Shown: positions 8,749-17,372 of the stretch, one piece after another
Position numbering within the stretch: position 1 is the first letter of the stretch
Layout: each line of letters starts with the position of its first letter
DNA from: Planctomycetota bacterium
GTDB lineage: Bacteria; Planctomycetota; Phycisphaerae; Phycisphaerales; UBA1924
Direction: 5' to 3'
Assembly (NCBI GenBank): GCA_033763975.1
Contig: JANRJM010000017.1
Coordinates: forward strand, 234,045-298,044
DNA: 64,000 nucleotides
Translations under genes and position numbers: made by a program
Notes under the pieces: model-generated
The model's input: the letters and a program-made list of their open reading frames with translations, nothing else
Told to the model about the DNA's origin: nothing
Database searches by the model: none

Positions 8749-9144
8749 ATGGGACGCATGGTGCTGCTGCGGCACGACCTGCCCGATGGATCGTCGCACT
8801 ACGACTGGATGATCGAGGCGACGCCGGGCGCCGAGCGGCTGCTGACCTTCAGGGTCTCGGCGCGGATCGACCTGGCGCGGAGCGACGCGACGTCAGAGAT
8901 GCGCACATTCCGCGCGGAACGCCTGCCCGACCACCGCCGCGCGTACCTGGAGTTCGAGGGCGACATCGGGGGCGGGCGCGGCACCGTCACGCGGGTCGCC
9001 CGCGGCGAGGCCACGCGGGTCTCGCTCACCGGCGACGACGGGCTCGCGACCGTGGAGATCGTCGCGGACTGGGGTGCGGGAGCCGTGCGGCTGCGTGGGA
9101 GGCGGGAGGGAGTGGAGTGGGTGTTTGAGGCGGAGTTCGCGTAG
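8749..9144 (+). CDS. Small LigD 3'-phosphoesterase-like domain protein
   Basis: This 131-residue protein begins VLLRHDLPDGSSHYDWMIE and contains LPDHRRAYLEFEGDIGGGRGTVTRV. These match the pattern RHD...HWDF and LPDHR..YL.YEG..SGGRGTV of stand-alone proteins related to the phosphoesterase (PE) domain of bacterial NHEJ ligase LigD. In LigD the domain trims 3'-phosphates and ribonucleotides at DNA ends. Here the first metal-binding His is kept (RHD) but the downstream region is short, so activity is uncertain. The ATG at 8749 follows GAAGGGG. No ligase, polymerase or Ku gene is nearby, so a DNA repair role is not supported by context. Confidence 0.6.
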   Translation: MGRMVLLRHDLPDGSSHYDWMIEATPGAERLLTFRVSARIDLARSDATSEMRTFRAERLPDHRRAYLEFEGDIGGGRGTVTRVARGEATRVSLTGDDGLATVEIVADWGAGAVRLRGRREGVEWVFEAEFA

Positions 9145-9202
9145 ACTCGTGCGGCCGGTGGGAAGCAAGCGGGTCTTCCAGTGATCGGTACACTCAACAT
9201 CC

Positions 9203-11998
9203 ATGCGTCTATCGCTGTCTGAGATCCGCGCTCGAGCGATGAAGTTCGCGGCCGAGTGGACGAACGTCGCGAGCGAACGCGCCGAAGCCCAATCCTTCTG
9301 GACCGATCTCTTCGATGTCTTCGGCATCCGCCGCCGCGCCGTCGCCAGTTTCGAGGAAAAGGTCAAAAACCTCAAAGGGGCCTACGACCGCATCGACGTC
9401 TTCTACGCAGGCGTCATGCTGGGCGAGCACAAGAGCAAGGGAGAAGACCTCTCCAAGGCCGCAAGCCAGGCGTTCGATTACGTGCAGTCGCTGCAGCGCG
9501 AAGGGCGGGACGCCGACCTGCCGCAGTTCATCGTCGTCAGTGACTTCCAGACCATCGTTGTGTACGACCTGGACAGCAAAGACTCATCGGTGCCGGTGGC
9601 GTCGTTCAAGACCGCCAATCTGCACGACAACATCAAGCACCTTGGCTTCCTGTCGGGCTACACCACCAAACCCGTTGATCCCGAAGACCCCATCAACATC
9701 GAGGCGGTCGAAGTCCTCGGCAAGCTGCACGATGCGCTGGAAAAGGGCGGCTATTCGGGCCATCAACTCGAACGCTTCCTCGTGCGCGTCCTCTTCTGCC
9801 TCTTCGCCGACGACACGGCCATATTCGAGAACGAAGAGTTCAAGGCGCTTGTCAAAGGCTCCCGCGAAGATGGGAGCGACCTGGGCCCGCTGCTGGCCCG
9901 CTTCTTCAAGGTGCTCGATCAGGAGAAGGGGGACCGCCCCGCCAAACTCCCCGAAGAACTGCGTGAACTGCCGTACGTGAACGGCGAGCTCTTCCGCGAG
10001 GACCTGGGCTTCGCCGAGTTCGATGCCGCCATGCGGGCCGCGCTGCTGGAGTGCTGCGAGTTCAACTGGTCCCGCATCAGCCCCGCCGTCTTCGGCTCGC
10101 TCTTCCAGTCCATTATGGCGGGCGAGAGCGGCGCGAGGAAACGCCGCCAGATCGGGGCCCACTACACCAGCGAGCGGGACATCATGAAGCTGGTGCGCAG
10201 CCTGTTCCTCGATGACCTCAAAGCCGAGCTCGCCGCGTGCGGCAAGGACAAGAAGAAACTCCAGGCCTTCCAGGACAAGCTGGCCTCGCTGCGCTTCCTC
10301 GACCCGGCCTGCGGCTGCGGCAACTTCCTTGTGGTCACCTACCGGGAACTGCGGCTCTTGGAACTCGAAGCCCTGATGCTCCTCTCCGGCGGCAAGGTGG
10401 ACTCCGCCCGCCTGCTGCTGGATTCGCTGCTCAAGGTGGATGTGGACCAGATGCACGGGATCGAGATCGAGGAGTGGCCCGCGCGCATCGCCGAGGTGGC
10501 GATGTGGCTCATCGACCACCAGATGAACCAGAAGGTCGGCGAAGCCTTCGGGCAGCCGGTGCGGCGCTTGCCCCTCAAGAAGAGCGCGAAGATTGCCCAC
10601 GCCAACGCGCTGCAAACCGATTGGAACACGGTGCTGCCCGCGAGCAAGTGCAGCTACGTGCTGGGAAATCCGCCATTCGTGGGCGCGAAGTACCAAAGCG
10701 ATGCCCAACGTGCCGATATGGAGCACGTCTGCAAAGGCATCAAGAACGAGGGCCTCCTCGACTTCGTCTGCGGCTGGTACGTCGTCGCCTCGACGTACAT
10801 CCGCGGCACACAAATCCGTTGCGGCTTCGTCTCGACGAACTCGATCACGCAGGGGGAACAGGTCGGCGTCCTCTGGCCGGAATTGTTCAGTCGCGGCATC
10901 AAGATTCACTTCGCCCACCGCACCTTCCAGTGGATGAGCGAAGCACGCGGGAAGGCCCACGTGCACGTAGTCATCATCGGCTTCGGCGCATTCGACAGGC
11001 CGGGCAAGATCATCTACGACTACCCCGACAGCGACGCCGACCCGATTCCTGTCGCGGCCGCCAACATCAGTCCGTACTTGGTCCCCGGACCGGATGTCGC
11101 CATCACGAATCGCTCATCGCCCCTGTGCGAGTCGCCAGACATCGGCATCGGCAACAAGCCCATCGACGACAGCAACTACTTATTCACGACGGAAGAAATG
11201 AAAGCCTTCGTGAAAGTTGAGCCAGGGGCCAAGAAGTACTTCCACCCGTGGTACGGATCGGAAGAGTTCATCAACGGTGGGCACCGCTGGTGCCTATGGA
11301 TTGGCGACGCGGACCCCGACGAGCTGCGCGCCATGCCCAGCGTCATGCAGCGGATCGAAAACGTGAAGAAGTTTCGCCTTGCCAGCAAGAGCAAGCCGAC
11401 TCGCGACCTCGCCAAGAACCCGACACGCTTCCACGTCGAGAACATGCCCAAACGGCGGTTCTTGGTGATCCCCAAAGTGTCCTCGGAGCGCCGCACGTAC
11501 ATTCCGATGGGGCTCATGGAGCCCTCGGATATCGCCAGCGACCTTCTCTTCGTACTCACTGGAACCACGCCCTACCACTTCGGCGTCCTGACCAGCGAGA
11601 TGCACATGGCCTGGGTCCGCCAAGTCTGCGGGCGGCTCAAGTCCGACTTCCGCTACTCCAACAAGCTGGTCTACAACAACTTCCCCTGGCCCCAAGATGC
11701 CACACCCAAGCAGCAGGCCGCCGTCAGCGCCGCCGCCGAGCATGTGCTCGCCGTCCGCGACACGTTCAAGGGCCAGACGCTCGCCGACCTCTACGACCCG
11801 CTCGCGATGCCCAAGTCTCTGCGTGATGCCCACAAGGACCTCGACAGAGCCGTCGACAAGTGCTATCGCGCCCAACCCTTCACGAGCGAACGCCAGCGGG
11901 TGGAGTATCTCTTCGACCTGTACCAGAAGCTCATCACGCCGCTGACTGCGCCGGTCAAGGGACGCAAACGCGCGGCCGAGGCCGAGCCCGAGGACTGA
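9203..11998 (+). CDS. MmeI-like type IIL restriction-modification enzyme (endonuclease-methyltransferase fusion)
   Basis: This 931-residue single-chain enzyme should both methylate and cut DNA. The N terminus holds a PD-(D/E)XK nuclease with Asp65 and Glu75-x-Lys77, the same D-x9-ExK spacing I recall for MmeI (Asp70, Glu80, Lys82). A helical spacer follows, then an N6-adenine methyltransferase with motif I LDPACGCGNF (Asp367) and motif IV NPPF (489-492). The target recognition domain lies in about residues 620-830, and a helical C terminus follows. MmeI-type enzymes methylate one strand of a 6-7 bp site and cut about 20 bases away without a separate modification gene. Its codon use looks less G+C-rich than its neighbours, consistent with horizontal transfer. 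No other defence gene flanks it. Confidence 0.9.
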   Translation: MRLSLSEIRARAMKFAAEWTNVASERAEAQSFWTDLFDVFGIRRRAVASFEEKVKNLKGAYDRIDVFYAGVMLGEHKSKGEDLSKAASQAFDYVQSLQREGRDADLPQFIVVSDFQTIVVYDLDSKDSSVPVASFKTANLHDNIKHLGFLSGYTTKPVDPEDPINIEAVEVLGKLHDALEKGGYSGHQLERFLVRVLFCLFADDTAIFENEEFKALVKGSREDGSDLGPLLARFFKVLDQEKGDRPAKLPEELRELPYVNGELFREDLGFAEFDAAMRAALLECCEFNWSRISPAVFGSLFQSIMAGESGARKRRQIGAHYTSERDIMKLVRSLFLDDLKAELAACGKDKKKLQAFQDKLASLRFLDPACGCGNFLVVTYRELRLLELEALMLLSGGKVDSARLLLDSLLKVDVDQMHGIEIEEWPARIAEVAMWLIDHQMNQKVGEAFGQPVRRLPLKKSAKIAHANALQTDWNTVLPASKCSYVLGNPPFVGAKYQSDAQRADMEHVCKGIKNEGLLDFVCGWYVVASTYIRGTQIRCGFVSTNSITQGEQVGVLWPELFSRGIKIHFAHRTFQWMSEARGKAHVHVVIIGFGAFDRPGKIIYDYPDSDADPIPVAAANISPYLVPGPDVAITNRSSPLCESPDIGIGNKPIDDSNYLFTTEEMKAFVKVEPGAKKYFHPWYGSEEFINGGHRWCLWIGDADPDELRAMPSVMQRIENVKKFRLASKSKPTRDLAKNPTRFHVENMPKRRFLVIPKVSSERRTYIPMGLMEPSDIASDLLFVLTGTTPYHFGVLTSEMHMAWVRQVCGRLKSDFRYSNKLVYNNFPWPQDATPKQQAAVSAAAEHVLAVRDTFKGQTLADLYDPLAMPKSLRDAHKDLDRAVDKCYRAQPFTSERQRVEYLFDLYQKLITPLTAPVKGRKRAAEAEPED

Positions 11999-12153
11999 GT
12001 ATCAGCGTCCGATGGCAAATGGGCCGCGCCGAGGACGTGGCGATGGGGGTCGCATGGATGCAGTGGTACTCCCGGGGTCGGCTTGGTAGGCTGACGGCGC
12101 GTGCCGCGGTCGCGGCGTGTGAGGAGGGGGGGCGAAGCGGGAGGCTTGTCGCC

Positions 12154-12504
12154 ATGAGTCACATCGCGGAGGGTCGGACGATTCGGCTGCATCCTGAGGG
12201 GACGCCGGGGCTGCCGGCGGAGCCGCCGCCGCCGAAGATCCAGGCGTTCGAGTCGAAGATCGGGTCGAAGCGGCACGAGGACACGTGGAAGCGCACGCCG
12301 ACGATCAGCGGGCACGGGGCGATCCACGTGCGGACGTTCCACTGCAAGCTGTCGGACGACGCGATCGGGTACCTGGACCAGCAGATCAACGAGTGGCTGG
12401 ACGCGCACCCGCAGTACGAGGTGAAGTTCACGTCGTCGAAGGTGGGCGAGTGGACGGGGAAGCTGGGGAAAGAGCCGCACTTGATCGTGCAGGTGTGGGT
12501 GTGA
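12154..12504 (+). CDS. Small conserved hypothetical protein
   Basis: This 116-residue soluble protein has no signal peptide or membrane segment. The first 30 residues are Pro-rich. The remainder (FESKIGSKRHEDTW, a HVRTFHCKLSDDAIGYLDQQINEWLDAHPQYEVKF segment, and a C-terminal PHLIVQVWV strand) reads like a compact alpha/beta domain ending in a beta strand. The ATG at 12154 follows GGGAGG. I do not recognise a named family. It sits alone between the MmeI-like gene and the asparagine synthetase. Confidence 0.6.
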   Translation: MSHIAEGRTIRLHPEGTPGLPAEPPPPKIQAFESKIGSKRHEDTWKRTPTISGHGAIHVRTFHCKLSDDAIGYLDQQINEWLDAHPQYEVKFTSSKVGEWTGKLGKEPHLIVQVWV

Positions 12505-12507
12505 GGA

Positions 12508-12547
12508 AAATGGCCAAATGGTCAAATGGCCAAATTGCCAAATGGGG
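12508..12547. repeat. 8-bp tandem repeat, five units
   Basis: Five consecutive 8-base units of form AAATGGCC occur right after a stop codon: AAATGGCC, AAATGGTC, AAATGGCC, AAATTGCC and AAATGGGG. The array is much richer in A+T than the surrounding DNA. It lies between the small hypothetical gene and the asparagine synthetase. Confidence 0.8.
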
Positions 12548-12628
12548 ATGGGGGCTGCGGCCACGCGGTCATGCGGCGACGCGGTTCGCGGGTGATGAGA
12601 CACCGTCCGGCGGTCCGATGATCTCGGC

Positions 12629-14482
12629 GTGTGCGGCATTCTGGGCATCGTGACGTCGGTCGGGCAGCGCGTGGCGGTGACGCCGAGCGAGGTCGTGCGA
12701 TGCCGCGACCGGATGGCGCATCGCGGGCCCGACGGCGCGGGGGTGTGGGACGGCGGGCACGTCGTGCTGGCGCATCGGCGCCTCGCGGTGATCGACCCGA
12801 GCGAGGCCGGCGCGCAGCCGATGCTCGCACGCGCGGCGGCGGCTGACGCCGGGTGCCCGGGCGTGCTGGTGTACAACGGCGAGTTGTACAACGACGCGGC
12901 CCTGCGTGAGGAGTTGAGCCGCGCGGGGTGGACGTTCCGTTCGCAGGCCGACAGCGAGACGGTGCTGGCGGCGTTGATGACGTGGGGCGAGGATGGGCTC
13001 GATCGGCTGCGCGGGATGTACGCGCTGGCGTTTGTCGAGGCGGGCGGGCGGCGCGTGCTGCTGGCGCGCGATCCGCTGGGGATCAAGCCCCTGTTCTGGA
13101 CGCGGCTCACGCGGGGCGGGGTCGAGCACGTGGCGTTCGCCAGCGAGATCGCGGCGCTGCTGGAACTGCCCGGCGTCGTGAAGCGGGCGGACATCGTCGC
13201 GGCGAGCGCGTATCTCACGACGATCCGCACCACGCTGGGCGAACGCACGTTGTACGAGGGCGTGCGCACGCTCGAGCCCGGCGGGGCGGCGTGGGTCGAG
13301 GCCGGCGCGGGGCGCGTGCGGATGCGGGCGATCGAGCGCCGGGGCGTGCCGGTGTTTCGCGGGACGGGCGAGGATGCGCGGGCTCGCGTGCGCGAGGTGA
13401 TCGAGGCCTCGGTGTCGGCCCACCTGCGCGCCGACGTGCCGACGTGCACGCTGCTGAGCGGCGGGCTGGACAGCACGATCATCACGGGCATCACGCGGCG
13501 CGTCTGCCCGCGGGTGCGGACGTACTGCGCGGGAGCCGCGGACGGCGAGGATCTGGTGTTCGCGCGGCGAGCGGCGGCCTCGCTCGGCACGCGTCACGCG
13601 GAGGCGATCATCGAGCGCGACGATTTCGTGGGCACCTGGGCGCGGATGGTGGCGCGGCTCGGCGTGCCGCTGTCGACGCCGAACGAGGTGGCGATCGAGC
13701 GCGTCGCGACGCGACTGCGGGCGGACGGGCACGTGGTGGCGTTGACGGGCGAGGGTGCGGACGAGTTGTTCGGCGGGTACGAGGCGCCGATGCGGGCCGC
13801 GGCGGCGTTCGAGCGCGGCGCGTGGAGCGGCGGTGGTGACCCGCCGGCGAACGGGGGCGCGTTCCAGTTGCTGGATGCGGCGTGGGTGCCGCCTTCCGCG
13901 AAGCCGGGCGTGCTGCGCGACGAGGTGTGGCGCGGGATCGAGGGCGACGCCGAGCTGCAGCGCTGGTATGTCGAGACGTTTGATGCGTGCGCCGCCGAGG
14001 CGCGCGGCGCGGCGGACCGAGGGGCGCATCCGCTGGACCCGCACCTGCGGTTTCTGCGGCGGGTGAACCTCGCGGGGCTGTTGGGGCGGCTCGACACGGC
14101 GACGATGCTGGCGGGCGTCGAAGGACGCACGCCGTTCGCGGATGTCGAGGTCGCGTCGCTGGCGGACGCGCTGCCGATGGACGAGAAGTTCGACGAGCGG
14201 ACGCCGGGCACGGCCGGCACGAAGGTGGCGCTGCGCCGGGCGTTCGCCGATGGCGTGCCGCCCGAGGTGCTGCAACGGGCGAAGGCGAGCTTCCCGCTGC
14301 CGTTCCAGGCGTGGGTGGGCGCCTGGGTGGGCGGCGATGGCGCGAGTGTGCTCCGGGAGAGCGGGCTGGTTCGCGAGCTGTTCACCGAGGCAGCGATCGA
14401 GACGGTGATCGCGCGCGGGCGGGATCTCTGGCGCCTGTCGTGGCCCATGGCCAACCTGGCGCTGTGGTCGCGGACGTTCTGA
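12629..14482 (+). CDS. asnB: Asparagine synthase (glutamine-hydrolysing)
   Basis: This 617-residue two-domain amidotransferase starts with GTG then TGC, so the mature N terminus is the catalytic Cys2 (CGILGI). The N-terminal glutaminase shows HRGPDG and VYNGELYND. The C-terminal ATP-pyrophosphatase has the PP-loop SGGLDS at 277-282 and GEGADELFGGYE from 374. It converts aspartate, glutamine and ATP to asparagine; paralogues in polysaccharide or exosortase loci amidate other carboxylates. Here it is not inside an operon: there is 124 bp of non-coding DNA upstream and the next gene starts 96 bases later. A general asparagine synthetase is the simplest reading. Confidence 0.9.
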   Translation: MCGILGIVTSVGQRVAVTPSEVVRCRDRMAHRGPDGAGVWDGGHVVLAHRRLAVIDPSEAGAQPMLARAAAADAGCPGVLVYNGELYNDAALREELSRAGWTFRSQADSETVLAALMTWGEDGLDRLRGMYALAFVEAGGRRVLLARDPLGIKPLFWTRLTRGGVEHVAFASEIAALLELPGVVKRADIVAASAYLTTIRTTLGERTLYEGVRTLEPGGAAWVEAGAGRVRMRAIERRGVPVFRGTGEDARARVREVIEASVSAHLRADVPTCTLLSGGLDSTIITGITRRVCPRVRTYCAGAADGEDLVFARRAAASLGTRHAEAIIERDDFVGTWARMVARLGVPLSTPNEVAIERVATRLRADGHVVALTGEGADELFGGYEAPMRAAAAFERGAWSGGGDPPANGGAFQLLDAAWVPPSAKPGVLRDEVWRGIEGDAELQRWYVETFDACAAEARGAADRGAHPLDPHLRFLRRVNLAGLLGRLDTATMLAGVEGRTPFADVEVASLADALPMDEKFDERTPGTAGTKVALRRAFADGVPPEVLQRAKASFPLPFQAWVGAWVGGDGASVLRESGLVRELFTEAAIETVIARGRDLWRLSWPMANLALWSRTF

Positions 14483-14577
14483 TAACCGGGCGAGACCGGC
14501 ACAGGCGGCATGTGCGACGCGGGGGATTCCCGGGCGGCCGCATCCGCCCGGGGCGGCGGGCCGATGTGGGGGACACC

Positions 14578-15249
14578 ATGCTCGACTGGCTCAAACGACG
14601 GGCAGCGCCCGCGAATCGCTCGCGTTCGGCCGAGCGATTCCGGACCGTCGGGCTTCGGTGCGCCATCGGCGAGGTCGTGGACCTGTCGGCGCTGGGCGTG
14701 CGGGTGCGCTTCGTGCAGGCGCCGAGCGTGCAGCCGGGCGACATGTTCGACATGGTGATCGCCTCGGAATCGCAGCGCGTGCGCGTGCCGGCGCGGGTGG
14801 CCTGGGTGCGGCGCTCGGGCATGCGGGGCGGGGAACTGGGCGCGAAGTTCGAGCAGGTGCGCCCGGGCGTGGCGGCGGCGCTCGTGCAGCTCGCGCGGTT
14901 CGGGTTCATCACAACCGACGCCGACGCGTGCGTGCTGCCGCCGGAAGACCCGGCGCGGGCCGAAGCGCCCGCCGAGAAGCCGGCCACGCCCGATGGGGCG
15001 CGTCCGCCGATGACGGCGTCGATCGAGGTCGAAGACCTGTACTCGATGCTCGGGGTGCCGCGGACCGCGACCGAGGACGAGATCAAAAAGGCGTACCACG
15101 CCCGTGCGCTGGAACTGCACCCGGACCGGAACTCGTCGGACGACGCGGCGGCGCGGTTCGCCGACCTGGCGAAGGCGTACAAGGTGCTGCGCGCGTCCGA
15201 CCTGCGGGCACGCTACGACGCGCTGCTCTCCAGCGCCCAGGCCGCGTGA
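14578..15249 (+). CDS. PilZ-like domain fused to a C-terminal J domain
   Basis: This 223-residue protein has two parts. Residues about 18-110 resemble a PilZ beta-barrel (VVDLSALGVRVRFVQAPSV, PARVAWVRRSG, LGAKFEQV), although the N-terminal RxxxR c-di-GMP motif is not clear. A Pro/Ala linker follows. Residues about 150-218 form a DnaJ J domain with the diagnostic HPD at 181-183 (LELHPDRN) and AAARFADLAKAYKVLRASDLRARYD. J domains recruit and activate Hsp70. The pairing suggests a chaperone adaptor governed by a PilZ module. The ATG at 14578 is the first start compatible with the PilZ-like fold. The 3' end overlaps the convergent ABC gene by 37 bases. Confidence 0.75.
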   Translation: MLDWLKRRAAPANRSRSAERFRTVGLRCAIGEVVDLSALGVRVRFVQAPSVQPGDMFDMVIASESQRVRVPARVAWVRRSGMRGGELGAKFEQVRPGVAAALVQLARFGFITTDADACVLPPEDPARAEAPAEKPATPDGARPPMTASIEVEDLYSMLGVPRTATEDEIKKAYHARALELHPDRNSSDDAAARFADLAKAYKVLRASDLRARYDALLSSAQAA

Positions 15250-16031
15250 GGGTCGGGGCTCTCGGCCAGCAGGGCCCGCGTGTACTCGGATGCGGGCTCG
15301 TGCAGCACGCGTTCGCGCGGGCCGAGTTCGACCATGGAGCCGGTGCGCAGCACGCCGATGTCGTCGGCCATGTGGCGGACGACGCCGAGATCGTGCGTGA
15401 TGAGGAGGATGGCCACGCCCGCGTCGCGCTGGAGTTCGACAAGGAGATTCAGGATCTGGGCCTGCACGGAGACGTCGAGCGCGCTCGTGGGTTCGTCGCA
15501 GATGAGCACGCGGGGCGAGGGGGCGAGCGCGCGGGCGATGGCGATGCGCTGGCGCTGCCCGCCGCTGAACTGGTGCGGGTACAGCCCGCCCTGCGCGGGA
15601 TCGATGCCGCACCGGGCCAGCAGTTCGTTCGCGCTCCGCACAGCGCGAGAGAGCGGCGTGCCGCGGACCACCAGCGGCTCGGCCACCGCGTCACGCACGC
15701 GCTGGCGCGGATTGAGCGACCCGCCGGGATCCTGGAAGACCGCCTGCACGGCGTCTCGCAGCGCCCGCCGAGACGACCCGACGCCCGGCACCACCGGCGA
15801 GCCGTCGAGCAGGATCTCGCCGGTGAAAGGCACCAGCCCGAGGATGGCGCGGGCGACGGTGGACTTTCCTGATCCTGACTCGCCGACGAGGCCCAGCGTC
15901 CGCGACGCGTGCAGGTCGAACGAGATGTCCCGCACGGCGACGTGCGCGGGATGCCGCCGCCACAGCGGGCCCCGCGACGCGAACGCGACGCCGAGCGATC
16001 GAACGCGGAGGATGGCGCCGGCGTCGGGCAT
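15213..16031 (-). CDS. Oligopeptide/dipeptide-type ABC transporter ATP-binding protein
   Basis: This 272-residue ATPase has Walker A GESGSGKST, Q-loop QDPGGSLNPRQ, signature FSGGQRQR, Walker B VLICDEPTSALD and H-loop ITHDL. The SLNP after the Q-loop and the C-terminal HEPASEYTRALL tail are typical of OppF/DppF subunits. It would power import of peptides, nickel or similar solutes with permeases and a binding protein. None of those are in this window, so it is an orphan here or the partner genes are elsewhere. The stop lies inside the 3' end of the PilZ/J-domain gene on the other strand. Confidence 0.85.
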   Translation of the reverse strand: MPDAGAILRVRSLGVAFASRGPLWRRHPAHVAVRDISFDLHASRTLGLVGESGSGKSTVARAILGLVPFTGEILLDGSPVVPGVGSSRRALRDAVQAVFQDPGGSLNPRQRVRDAVAEPLVVRGTPLSRAVRSANELLARCGIDPAQGGLYPHQFSGGQRQRIAIARALAPSPRVLICDEPTSALDVSVQAQILNLLVELQRDAGVAILLITHDLGVVRHMADDIGVLRTGSMVELGPRERVLHEPASEYTRALLAESPDPHAAWALESSAS

Positions 16032-16116
16032 GCGGGGATGCTAGGTGGTTGTGCGGGGTGCGTTGCGGAACGCGCCGGCCCGACTTGCCTCGTCCGCCCA
16101 AGTCTCGGCCGGGGGC

Positions 16117-16145
16117 TTGGCAGACGTACCCGGGCGGCGTACCCT
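16117..16145 (+). promoter_or_regulatory. Probable promoter of tRNA-Phe
   Basis: TTGGCA (16117-16122), a 17-base spacer and TACCCT (16140-16145) lie about 14 bases upstream of the mature 5' end of the tRNA, a normal arrangement for a sigma70 tRNA promoter. Confidence 0.5.
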
Positions 16146-16158
16146 GTCGGTCCTGTTC

Positions 16159-16231
16159 GGGCAGGTAGCTCAATTGGTAGAGCACCGCATTGAAAATGCG
16201 GGGGTTGCCGGTTCAAGTCCGGCTCTGCCCA
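16159..16231 (+). tRNA. tRNA-Phe (GAA)
   Basis: A 73-nt cloverleaf is readable. The acceptor stem GGGCAGG pairs with TCTGCCC, with one G-T wobble at position 7, followed by discriminator A. The D arm is TAGCTCAATTGGTAGAGCA. The anticodon stem CCGCA/TGCGG carries loop TTGAAAA with anticodon GAA at 16192-16194. The variable loop is GGGTT and the T arm is GCCGG-TTCAAGT-CCGGC. The 3' CCA is not encoded. The gene is intact, with no integrated element abutting its 3' end. Confidence 0.97.
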
Positions 16232-16292
16232 TTTCGTCCGGATTCCACGGCGTCGCTCTCGATGCTCGTCCACCGGCGGAACACGCCTTTGC

Positions 16293-17372
16293 TCAGGACG
16301 CCTTGTCGAACGCGTAGTGCGAGACGATCCACTGTCGCCCCGCGTCGAGCCCCCACAGCTCCTCGCACGCGATGAAGAACACGCGCCAGCGGCGCAGCCA
16401 CGTCGTCGCGTCCTGCCCGTACGGCTCGCGGAGCACCGCGAGCGCTTCCTCGCGGCGCGCGTCGAGATTCTCGAGCCAGGCCCGCGCGGTCCGCGCGTAG
16501 TGCGTGCCCTCCACGCGCCAGTGGTCGCGCGGACGCAGGTCTCCGCAGAAGTGCAGGAGCAGGTCGTCGGACGGCATGATCCCGCCCGTGAAGAAGTACC
16601 GCCCGATCCAGTCGTCGGCCTCGAAGTGATACGCGGCGTGCACGTGCGAGAAGACGTGCACGAACAGCCGCCCCGACGGACGCAGCCACGAGGACAACCG
16701 CTCGAACAGCGTGCCGTAGTTCTTCACGTGCTCGAACATCTCGACCGAGACGATGCGGTCGAACGTCGCGCCGGGCGCGAAGTCGTTGACGTCGGCGGTG
16801 ATCACCGTCGGGGGGCGAACGCCACGCCGGTCGGCCTCGGCGAGGATGAACTCGCGCTGGGGGCGCGAGTTCGACACGGCGGTCACGCGGGCGCCGGGGT
16901 AGTGCTCGGCGATCCAGAGCGTGAGCGAGCCCCAGCCGCAGCCCAGTTCGAGGATGTCCATGCCGTCCTCGATGCCCGCGCGGCGGCAGGTCAGGTCGAG
17001 CATGGCCTCCTCGGCGCGGGCGAGGTCCGCGACGCCGTCGGGCCAGTATGCGCAGCTGTACTTGAGCCGGGGCCCGAGGCACAGGCGGAAGAACGCGGGG
17101 GGCAGTTCGTAGTGCTGCTCGTTGGCCTCGCGCGTGTGGATGGCGAGGGGAGATCGCGACAGATCCGCGATGAGCGCCCGCCGCCGCTCCCACGAGGCCT
17201 CGACGCCCCCGCGCTGCTCGAGCTCGAGGCGGTGCCACAGCCGGCGCCGGATGCCCGCGCGGAGCAGCACGTCGGGCAGGATCCCGCGGTCGATCAGGGG
17301 CTCGTACCACGCGGGCGCGGAGGGAGCTTCCCGGCGCAGGCCCGGGGCATCGGTGCTCAGGGCGCGGCTCAT
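16293..17372 (-). CDS. Cyclopropane-fatty-acid-synthase-like methyltransferase (second copy)
   Basis: This 359-residue protein has the CFA synthase-type SAM fold: [48 protein letters not shown] and [16 protein letters not shown]-type enzymes methylate the double bond of acyl chains in phospholipids from SAM; related enzymes give methylene- or methyl-branched chains. It differs clearly from the copy at 19076-20410 and lacks that protein's long N-terminal domain. The ATG at 17372 overlaps the stop of the DUF1295 gene (ATGA), so it is the last gene of the lipid operon. Confidence 0.85.
   Translation of the reverse strand: MSRALSTDAPGLRREAPSAPAWYEPLIDRGILPDVLLRAGIRRRLWHRLELEQRGGVEASWERRRALIADLSRSPLAIHTREANEQHYELPPAFFRLCLGPRLKYSCAYWPDGVADLARAEEAMLDLTCRRAGIEDGMDILELGCGWGSLTLWIAEHYPGARVTAVSNSRPQREFILAEADRRGVRPPTVITADVNDFAPGATFDRIVSVEMFEHVKNYGTLFERLSSWLRPSGRLFVHVFSHVHAAYHFEADDWIGRYFFTGGIMPSDDLLLHFCGDLRPRDHWRVEGTHYARTARAWLENLDARREEALAVLREPYGQDATTWLRRWRVFFIACEELWGLDAGRQWIVSHYAFDKAS

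Noticed and set aside
9203..12504. Multi-gene defence island around the MmeI-like gene
   Set aside because: Flanking genes are a phosphoesterase-like protein, a small unknown protein and asparagine synthetase; no second defence gene could be supported.
16159..16231. tRNA-Phe as an integration site for a mobile element
   Set aside because: No integrase, no repeated tRNA 3' end and no element boundary seen on either side.
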